Assembly: GCA_011317545.1 (NCBI GenBank)
Contig: WUJK01000002.1
Coordinates: 1,612,001 to 1,676,000, forward strand
Reading direction: 5' to 3'
Source: Coniella vitis
Lineage: Eukaryota > Ascomycota > Sordariomycetes > Diaporthales > Schizoparmaceae
Length of the DNA: 64,000 nt
The translations under genes were made by a program, and so were the position numbers. Within the stretch, counting starts at the first letter, position 1. Every line of letters begins with the position of its first letter. Shown piece after piece: positions 57,578 to 64,000 of the stretch. The notes under the pieces were generated by a model. The model ran no database searches. It was not told the origin of the DNA and saw nothing but the letters and a program-made list of their open reading frames with translations.

Positions 57578-58159
57578 CAAGAGGCGGTGGCGGCGTTTCG
57601 CGGCGTCGCTGGTGCTCTTCTTGCCTTGGCTGAAGAAGGCGACGAGCTTAGCAGCCCGATTGCGACGAGTCTGCCTAGTGGAGGACGACAACAACAACAA
57701 CAACAACAACAACAAAATGTATTCCGCGTCCCTTTCTTACACTCTGCCAACGTGTCCCCCGCGACAGCGTATATCATCAAGGAAAGCACAGCATTGGCAT
57801 GGCGATCTGTGTGGACTGTTGGTGAGGTAAAGGAACATGATGGCCCTGCCACATTTGCACTGGCTCCTCATTCTGTCCGGCAGGGTGATATCCCCGTGAT
57901 CTTGCTGGGAGGCAGGTTTATTTATTTCCTACGGCCAACTGCTGTGGCTGGTGACCATGCTTACGATGATGATGATGATGATGATGACGACGACGATGAT
58001 GACGATAAGGAGGATAAAGAGGATAGCGGCAACAGTGGGGGGCATGATGATGTCTATTACGAGTATCTGGGCCATGGGTATATTGATGGGCTTATGAAGG
58101 GTGAGGCATTGCGTGGGTATGCCTGGCAGGAAGCGGTCGAAACTTTTCGGATCAAATGA
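55742..58159 (+). CDS. HET-domain (heterokaryon incompatibility-type) protein
   Basis: A single-exon gene of 805 residues. The HET domain occupies about residues 95-250: SYTALSYVWG (block one), KTFWIDQICIDQSD (block two) and ENATQVITYLGP (block three), followed by SGWCYRLWLVQENVV and, near residue 350, WDARDKIYSLLGLADD. HET domains trigger cell death after non-self fusion in known cases; most family members have no assigned role. There is no NACHT or WD40 part. The C-terminal half carries four simple-sequence runs in frame: poly-Gln (CAG, 57083-57112), poly-Ser (AGC, about 57527-57575), poly-Gln (CAA, about 57688-57715) and poly-Asp (GAT/GAC, about 57964-58007). The absence of introns and the low-complexity inserts are typical of HET genes. 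A partner gene is not obvious; the adjacent amine oxidase is probably unrelated. Confidence 0.9.
57083..57112. repeat. CAG microsatellite coding poly-Gln in the HET gene
   Basis: Ten uninterrupted CAG units in frame, followed by CAT and CAG. Confidence 0.9.
57527..57575. repeat. AGC microsatellite coding poly-Ser in the HET gene
   Basis: AGC units with one AGG interruption, in frame. Confidence 0.88.
57688..57715. repeat. CAA microsatellite coding poly-Gln in the HET gene
   Basis: About nine CAA units in frame. Confidence 0.88.
57964..58007. repeat. GAT/GAC repeat coding poly-Asp in the HET gene
   Basis: A run of GAT and GAC codons coding about fourteen consecutive Asp residues close to the C-terminus. 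Confidence 0.88.
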
Positions 58160-58512
58160 AGTGACGGAATGAGCCATTGATTTCAAGTACCGGCTGTCCA
58201 GGCTGGGGCACTCAGGCATGATTTCCCACTGGAAATCATACCCACCTGACTTTTGTAAATGGGGTTTTTTTTTTCTGTTTCCGTACTTCGTTACGATGTT
58301 CAACGGCAGAGGTCTCCATGAGTGACTTAAATACAATCTATAATATCGTATCGTTTATATCTACGTACATCTACCGACCACCATTCTTGAGTCGTAACCA
58401 CAGAGTGCCTTCCTCCAATGCACGCTTTAAATCAGAATATTTTGCCACCGTCTGGATATCAGAGATTGCTCAGTTCTTTACGAGACATCTTTTGCCTTCC
58501 AATCCGTTCTCT
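58160..58512. other. Convergent spacer between the HET and amine oxidase genes
   Basis: A 353-bp spacer between two gene ends, with a T-rich run at 58265-58275. No gene is seen. Confidence 0.55.
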
Positions 58513-61098
58513 TCAAGAAAGCCAAAGACCTGCCGCGCTACCATTCAAACCCAAATCACTTACTCGAATCTCACGCGAGCGATACCGATCTTCCAGGTTC
58601 GGTTCAAGTGCTTCAAGAGGCACTTGCACGCCCTCTTTGTACGGTGTCCCAAAGTAATTCGCCCCCTCATGGCGCTGGTACGGGCCCTCTGCCTTGTCCT
58701 TGATACGCTTCTCCCTGCTTCGCAGGTCCTGCTCTTGGGCTTGCTGTGCAGGCCAAGACTTGCTCGGCTCGTGGACATTGTCGCCATTGTTATCATCTGG
58801 CGAAGGGAACCCCGCAAAACCTCCGCTCTTGTCGCCCTTGAGCTGTAATCGCACACCTTGCACGCTCGCGCGACTGGGGTCTCTGTCTGCAAAATTGTGC
58901 GGGACAAACATGACGCTTGAGGCGCTCGTATGCATCAGCGTGTTGGGAATGTCGCCTGAATGGGGGACGTGGTGGCTACCGACGTTGAAATACACAACAA
59001 GGTCGCCGTCGTAGCCATCCTCCACGTCGTCAACTGCATCCACCTCATTGCTTGCATGAATGAGGCTTTCTCCATTGGCCACCTTTGTAAAATCGACAAT
59101 GGGATGGTGTGTATCAAGATAATTAAGCGGATCTGCCCCACGCGGCTCGTGGTCCTTCTGCCGGACGACCCAGATGTCCTTCTCGGCCCATCGCGCGCTG
59201 TCCCCGAGCGAAGTCGAATTCTGCACCGTTAGATGCGGCGTATTACCCATTCCCGTGCCAGACACGATGCGGTACCCTTTTCTTTCGCCCCAGGCATTTT
59301 TCTGGTCGGACGAATAGACAAGGTAAAACTCGCCCGAGTTCTTGGGCCAGTCGAGCCCTGTCTCGTGAGTGACGGAGTATTCTTGGAGGTGCATTGTGTT
59401 TCTTTCTTTGATGTAGGGCTGATCCCAGGGGTAGCTGATGACGGTGGGCTCGACTGCCATGCGGACCATGTCATTGGCGGTTCCTGCAATGTCAAGGTCG
59501 GCTTTGAAGCTGATGACGTGGTCGTGAAGAGACGAGGAAAGGGCGTCATGTACCCGGTGGCCATATTCGTCTTCGTTTTTGAACGGGTTGTTCGCGTAAA
59601 ATGCACCGTAGATGTAGCCTGAAGCTCGAACCTTGACTTCAATGGCTCCGTCCAGATAGAATGTATAATCTATAGTGTAGTCGTAGTTTCCTACTGTAGA
59701 CACGAAGCGAAGAGTCAAGAATGTATTTCTCGAAACGGTGACAGAGTATTGCGCGGTGTGGCGGGACAAGAGGGCGTCCGAAGAGAATTCAAAGATGCAG
59801 ATATTGTTGGGCAGCTTTTCTGTCTTGCCAACTCGGTGCAGCTCAGAGTCGATGAAATCCGCGTACGCTGGACAATCGTAGCCGGGGACCAGCTCAAAAG
59901 CATTGGTACCCATGCCGAAGAAGGTATCCAAGAACTCCTGGCCGCCTGCCATGGGGTCATCTCCAGCGTAATGGGCCATGGCCTCCTGCAAGCTGAGCTC
60001 ATACATGACACGCTGACCCTTGAAGCGGATGTCGTAAAGACTGACGCCGGTGGCTTGTGTGCTCGTAAAGTAGAATTCAAAGCCGAACCACGAGACGAAG
60101 CGCTCAGTCCTATCGAGCTTGTACCGAGGTCCAAGCGGCTGGATCGAGACGGGGGGTGGAAGCTCACGCCCGTCAGGGTGGGCATCAAAATCCTCAGTGT
60201 CTGTCCAAGGACCATCAACGTTGGGCTGTGTGCGGAGGAAGCCACTATTAGGATCGTTCATGGCCCTCCTGAGGTGATCAACATCATCAAAAATCTGGCC
60301 ATTGTACCACCACTGGCCGACTTCCCACTGGTCAACGTCTTTGCTCGCATCGATCTTTGCGTAGAGACCTTGGGGGAGCAGAGTTCGGGCAGAACTTCCC
60401 ATGCCGGACCGGAAGAATTGAATCCATGCCAAGGTGAGACCAGCGTCGAGGCGGTTGAATTGGGGGAAGGCCTGCAGAGAATCCGGATCGAAGGGGTCTT
60501 GTCTGTTGACGCGAGCCCCAAGAAGCTCGGTGGTGATGTCGCTAATATTTTCTGCCAGATTCAGGGCAAATTGGGCGCTGCCCAGAAAGTCTGCTCTGTG
60601 GTTGGGGACGGAACTGCGCCCCGAGTTGAAGGGATAGGTCAGAAGCTCAGCCCTTGTGTCTGCCGAGACTGGGAGCGGACCAACAGCATAATAAGTCAAC
60701 AGAGGGCCATCGCGTGTGTTGTGGGACAAGACCACCTTGGCCCATCGTGATGGTCTGCTTTGGTGCTCAAACATGTAAGGTACCGCCTGGGACTTGTTGG
60801 GCTGCAGAGCCTCAATGGTGATAATGAAGTTGTCCGTGCTCGACTTGGGGGTCGTTGTCAGGTCGAGCTCGGCCCATTCCTGGACGAGGAAATCGTAGAC
60901 GTCTTTGGCTTCATTTTGCTTGAGATCAGCCCAGATATTTGGCGCAGGAGCTCGAAACTGCGTGGCTGCTCCTGGCTTCGAGCTCCCAAGGCCAGTTTGA
61001 GACTGGCTGCTCCAGTCTGGAGATGCCAGATAGCCAACGGTAAGGATGAAGAGAGCAGCAGTTAGAAGGAGAATGGAGATTCTCCTGCGTTGTTCCAT
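58513..61098 (-). CDS. Copper-containing primary amine oxidase with N-terminal signal anchor
   Basis: A single-exon gene of 861 residues. A hydrophobic segment at about residues 8-27 after MEQRRR is a signal anchor or uncleaved signal, so the enzyme probably acts in the secretory path or outside. The topaquinone consensus is present as VGNYDYTIDY, where Tyr472 would be self-processed to TPQ. Copper ligands are visible as SLHDHVISFKADLD (His-x-His) and a downstream His in VGSHHVPHSGDIP. A conserved Asp-rich loop (HYAGDDPM) supplies candidate catalytic-base residues. The two N-terminal domains read EAKDVYDFLV and later ARVNRQDPFDPDSLQAFPQF. The enzyme oxidises primary amines to aldehydes with release of ammonia and hydrogen peroxide. 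It is longer than most peroxisomal fungal amine oxidases (about 670-700) because of the anchor and an extended C-terminus. Confidence 0.93.
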   Translation of the reverse strand: MEQRRRISILLLTAALFILTVGYLASPDWSSQSQTGLGSSKPGAATQFRAPAPNIWADLKQNEAKDVYDFLVQEWAELDLTTTPKSSTDNFIITIEALQPNKSQAVPYMFEHQSRPSRWAKVVLSHNTRDGPLLTYYAVGPLPVSADTRAELLTYPFNSGRSSVPNHRADFLGSAQFALNLAENISDITTELLGARVNRQDPFDPDSLQAFPQFNRLDAGLTLAWIQFFRSGMGSSARTLLPQGLYAKIDASKDVDQWEVGQWWYNGQIFDDVDHLRRAMNDPNSGFLRTQPNVDGPWTDTEDFDAHPDGRELPPPVSIQPLGPRYKLDRTERFVSWFGFEFYFTSTQATGVSLYDIRFKGQRVMYELSLQEAMAHYAGDDPMAGGQEFLDTFFGMGTNAFELVPGYDCPAYADFIDSELHRVGKTEKLPNNICIFEFSSDALLSRHTAQYSVTVSRNTFLTLRFVSTVGNYDYTIDYTFYLDGAIEVKVRASGYIYGAFYANNPFKNEDEYGHRVHDALSSSLHDHVISFKADLDIAGTANDMVRMAVEPTVISYPWDQPYIKERNTMHLQEYSVTHETGLDWPKNSGEFYLVYSSDQKNAWGERKGYRIVSGTGMGNTPHLTVQNSTSLGDSARWAEKDIWVVRQKDHEPRGADPLNYLDTHHPIVDFTKVANGESLIHASNEVDAVDDVEDGYDGDLVVYFNVGSHHVPHSGDIPNTLMHTSASSVMFVPHNFADRDPSRASVQGVRLQLKGDKSGGFAGFPSPDDNNGDNVHEPSKSWPAQQAQEQDLRSREKRIKDKAEGPYQRHEGANYFGTPYKEGVQVPLEALEPNLEDRYRSREIRVSDLGLNGSAAGLWLS

Positions 61099-61883
61099 TT
61101 TGATTCGCAGTGCCCCAGCATGAGCAGAGCAGAGCAGGGTGAACCAGTGGGTGTGTAGAATAAATCCAAGTCACAGCCAGGATCCAAACAAAATGATACA
61201 ACTTGCGAGAGAGACGAATTGGAGCGCAAAATAGATGACTTATTATCTGGCGGCATGCAGGGCTGACATCGATAGGCGGCGACGGGCGATAAGCAAGGAC
61301 ATGGCGAGTGGTCGACGCTGGTACTGCTAAGAGACGCAAGCATGCGGAGACTGCCGGTTTCAATGCCGAGTTATCTTGTTAGTCTGAAATATGCTCGTTC
61401 CATCGCGCTCAAGAGAACACTATCAGGCGAGTGGCTTGTGCTGGGGACGGCGGGTCGTGATGCTGTTGGTGATGTTTGGGTGTGTTTGGGATATCTTGTT
61501 GCATGGTGTTTGGGTAGTTGAGGCCTTGTGGCTGCTGACACTTAGCTGTGACTCGGCTCTAAGCGAAGAAGCAACGGCGGGCGACTTTCAGGCAGTTGCT
61601 CCTGCCAACCTACGGATAGTACGAGTACTATGTATATCCATCTCACGAGTGTACCTGCCGAATCTGGATTACCCATCATCATAGGAGGGTCGGATCAACT
61701 TCAGGGTTAGGGTCTCGAATGAGCAGCCACCAAGAAGCGACTGGCTGACTTGACGTTATCTACAAATCCCCTCCTTGCTTTCCTCGGCGCATTGCTTCCA
61801 TCCGCCGACTCGCCCAAAGTTTGCCGCCATGCTTTGTTGGCATTGACGTTCTTGAAAGACTGCACTTACCACTCTTCCCCAGT
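61099..61883. promoter_or_regulatory. Divergent promoter between the amine oxidase and Btn1 genes
   Basis: The 785 bp between two outward-facing start codons contain no gene. A TACTATGTA copy lies at 61626. A sequence resembling an intron end (ACTCTTCCCCAG) lies just before the Btn1 ATG, so a non-coding first exon is possible. Confidence 0.45.
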
Positions 61884-63309
61884 ATGAGTCCGTCTCCGTC
61901 CTCGTCGGGATTGCTGCCGCTGCCAATGCCTGGCACTCCAGCATGGCGCGCCAGGATCTCGAACATGCTCGCCAGCCCTGACACGCATGTGCTCGTCGCC
62001 TTTTGGTTGTTTGGTCTGTCACAGTCCACCAATCCTACTGATCGCACCAGCCAAAAACTAACAGGAGCACGCATGCGCAGGCTTGATCAACAACGTCCTC
62101 TACGTCATCATCCTTTCTGCCGCCCAAGACCTCGTCGGCAACTTGCCCAAGGGCATTGTCCTGCTCGCCGACGTCCTACCCTCCTTCTTCACTAAGCTGG
62201 TCGCCCCCTACTTCATCCACCGAGTTCCATATCCCGTGCGAGTCCTCATCTTCGCCGGTCTGTCCGCCGCGGGCATGTTGCTCGTTGCCCTGACCCCCGC
62301 CACCCAGACCGTCGCCGTGAAGCTCCTGGGCGTCATCCTGGCCAGTCTGAGCAGCGGTGGCGGTGAGCTCAGTTTTCTTGGCTTGACGCATTATTATGGG
62401 CACATGTCGCTGGCTGCATGGGGCAGTGGTACGGGTGGCGCGGGGCTTGCCGGAGCTGGCCTCTATGTCATGTTGACTACATGGTTTGGCTTCAGCGTCA
62501 AGGGAAGCCTGCTGGCCTCTGCCTTTCTGCCCATCGTGATGCTGATCAGCTTCTTTGTCATTCTGCCTCAGGGTCCCCTGCGCCACGGAACAAGAGACAA
62601 GGGCTACGAGACGCTGCCGGAACACGACCTGACCGAAGAGGATGTTGAAGATATGCCCACAGGTAATGCTTCGTCCAGCCTGCTAGCACCTGGCCCGGCT
62701 GTTACTGCTGCTGCGTACTCGACCCATCCTGAGGGCCAGACCCTTACGTTCCGCGCAAATCTAGGCCGTATGAAGGCCCTTTTCTTGCCGTATATGCTTC
62801 CGCTGCTGATGGTCTACATTGCCGAGTACACGATCAACCAAGGCGTTGCGCCCACGCTGCTCTTCCCGCTCAAGTCGTCGCCTTTCTCAGAGCATCGCGA
62901 CTTCTATCCCTTTTATAACTTTCTTTATCAGCTGGGTGTATTCGTTTCCCGGTCGTCCACCCCGTTCATTCGCATCCATCATCTCTATCTTCCCTCCGTT
63001 CTGCAGATTGGCAATCTTGCCCTTCTGACCCTGCAGTCTCTTTTCAACTTTGTCCCTTCTGTTTATATCATATTCCTCGTCGTCTTTTGGGAGGGCCTCT
63101 TGGGCGGCGCTGTCTATGTGAATACGTTTGCTGAAATCATGGAAAAAGTGCCCCAGTCCGACCGCGAGTTCAGTCTTAGTGCCACTTCGGTGAGCGACAG
63201 CGCCGGTATCTGCATAGCAGGATTCATCGGCATGGCCATGGAGACGTGGCTCTGCGACTGGAATGTGCAGCACGGGAGGGACTGGTGCAACAAGATTCAA
63301 GTTGGCTGA
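61884..63309 (+). CDS. btn1: Btn1/CLN3 (battenin) lysosomal-vacuolar membrane protein
   Basis: Two exons (61884-62013, 62081-63309) code 452 residues with about eleven membrane helices. The splice joins VLVAFWLFG to LINNVLYVIILSAAQDLVG, the most conserved segment of the CLN3 family. Other family blocks are PKGIVLLADVLPSFFTKL, a SLSSGGGELSFLGLTHYYG stretch, WGSGTGGAGLAGAGLYVML, the YMLPLLMVYIAEYTINQG helix and the C-terminal WEGLLGGAVYVNTF. Loss of human CLN3 causes juvenile Batten disease; yeast Btn1 acts at the vacuole in pH and basic amino-acid balance. The donor GTCTGT is weaker than usual, but the reading frame and protein alignment support it. The start at 61884 gives a Ser/Pro-rich N-terminus before the first helix. 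Confidence 0.94.
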
Positions 63310-63385
63310 GTTGCGTTGCCTCGAGATGAGAGGCAACCTAGAATTTCATTCGGGCTGCCCAACAAATTCAAGACATATTTTTCTG

Positions 63386-63742
63386 TCACCTTTGCACGCG
63401 TCCAGTGCTATAACATGCTTCTTGCCGGCTCCAGTTTGATGTTGCATGCAGGATGTGCAAGGCTGGTGGCGACCATGTCGGGTTCTGCGCCTGTGCGCTT
63501 TTGAAGGCCGTTTGCACAAGTGCCCATATGCGCTTGACCTCGTTTCGCTTCAGCCGCTTGAGGGCCTTGAGAGTGGACGGTTCTGGCCATCCATGTTCCT
63601 TGAAATCGACGAGCAAGGACAGTAGCTTCAATCTGGGAAAGTTTTGGATGAATCTGATGCCGTTCTCGAGTGCGGATTCAACCCAACATGGGCGCAATCC
63701 CCAATTCATGACCAGCTTCTCCATGTTGGCGTATGATGCCAT
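63386..63742 (-). CDS. C-terminal part of an unidentified protein, continuing towards the right edge
   Basis: The frame encodes at least 118 residues ending at 63386. Content such as MEKLVMNWGLRPCWVESALE, NGIRFIQNFPRLKLLSLLVD and LVDFKEHGWPEP looks like real protein; it reminds me of the C-terminal part of fungal 2EXR/F-box-like proteins, but this is weak. The frame stays open upstream of the first Met to a possible acceptor (CTGACAG) near 63775, so the gene probably has further exons between there and the right edge or beyond. It converges on the Btn1 gene with a spacer of only 76 bp. Confidence 0.45.
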   Translation of the reverse strand: MASYANMEKLVMNWGLRPCWVESALENGIRFIQNFPRLKLLSLLVDFKEHGWPEPSTLKALKRLKRNEVKRIWALVQTAFKSAQAQNPTWSPPALHILHATSNWSRQEACYSTGRVQR

Positions 63743-64000
63743 TTCAGCGCCAGAAATATCGTCTAAGCTTTGCTGTCAGCTTGCAAATGGTCTGCAGAAA
63801 ATTGGAAATCAAAGATCAAAGCAGACGTTGGGCTCAATGATGTACACATACATCCTCGCGAGATCCATATCGAATCAGCTTGCCAATTCAAACAAACAAA
63901 TCCCTCCTGAAACGCACTCATTCGCACCCGCTGGTACTTGGGCGACGCTGCTGCTCTGCGCGCCATGAGCCCCTCAGACCGCGACACCAAGAGCCCCCTC
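63743..64000. other. Right edge, probably upstream exons or introns of the preceding gene
   Basis: Minus-strand frames are open here, but I could not join them convincingly. The window ends before a start codon can be chosen. Confidence 0.3.

Noticed and set aside
59749..60750. Plus-strand frame of 333 codons opposite the amine oxidase gene
   Set aside because: Shadow of a well-supported single-exon gene; no independent motif.

Overview
This window is nuclear DNA from a filamentous ascomycete (Pezizomycotina; the 5S rRNA sequence and gene style suggest Sordariomycetes, perhaps Hypocreales, but the species cannot be read from it). The reasons are: genes with short introns (about 55-190 bp) with GTAAGT-like donors, CTAAC-like branch sites and CAG acceptors; three Zn(II)2Cys6 transcription factors; a HET-domain protein; a solitary dispersed 5S rRNA gene; one tRNA-Thr; and long CT-rich upstream regions. 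I support 18 protein-coding genes, one cut-off gene at the right edge, two RNA genes, one fold-back/MITE-like element and several tandem repeats. Exon borders were placed by hand from splice signals and reading-frame continuity, so small shifts are possible.

Layout. 0.3-2 kb: GPI-anchored GH76 Dfg5/Dcw1-type wall mannosidase (-). 4.16 kb: tRNA-Thr(CGU). 4.9-7.1 kb: GH31 alpha-xylosidase/glucosidase (+). 7.5-9.3 kb: single-pass membrane protein with three cysteine modules (-). 11.6-14.9 kb: regulator with two tandem Zn2Cys6 clusters (-), divergent from a cytosolic type-B carboxylesterase (15.5-17.2 kb, +). 17.4-19.6 kb: MFS sugar transporter (-). 20.4-20.9 kb: inverted-repeat element lying between that gene and a 14-TM-type MFS exporter (21.4-24.4 kb, +). 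25.2-26.2 kb: GST (-). 28.8-31.1 kb: second Zn2Cys6 regulator (+). 31.4 kb: 5S rRNA. 33.4-36.8 kb: large third Zn2Cys6 regulator (+). 37.7-38.3 kb: His-rich disordered protein (-). 39.5-41.6 kb: secreted SMP-30/lactonase-like protein (-). 43.2-44.4 kb: Utp12-domain nucleolar protein (-). 46.7-50 kb: Bdf1-like BET protein (+). 53.5-55.3 kb: membrane-anchored SGNH-like protein (+). 55.7-58.2 kb: HET-domain protein rich in microsatellite-coded homopolymers (+). 58.5-61.1 kb: copper amine oxidase (-). 61.9-63.3 kb: Btn1/CLN3 (+). 63.4 kb to the edge: end of an unidentified gene (-).

Working together. The housekeeping half (about 43-63 kb) looks like unrelated neighbours. The 11.6-26.2 kb block is more suggestive: a regulator, a hydrolase, an importer-type MFS, an exporter-type MFS and a GST sit next to one another, the set expected for uptake, hydrolysis, conjugation and export of a small molecule. 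That is an inference from position only. No PKS, NRPS or terpene synthase is present.

The observations most worth a second look are: the tandem double zinc cluster and a stop-free 93-nt segment in the same gene that would add a hydrophobic helix; the 484-bp inverted-repeat element with a 6-bp target duplication; a strongly over-represented intergenic 9-mer (TACATAGTA, 15 copies by hand count, none in a coding region); and a triple-cysteine-module surface protein.
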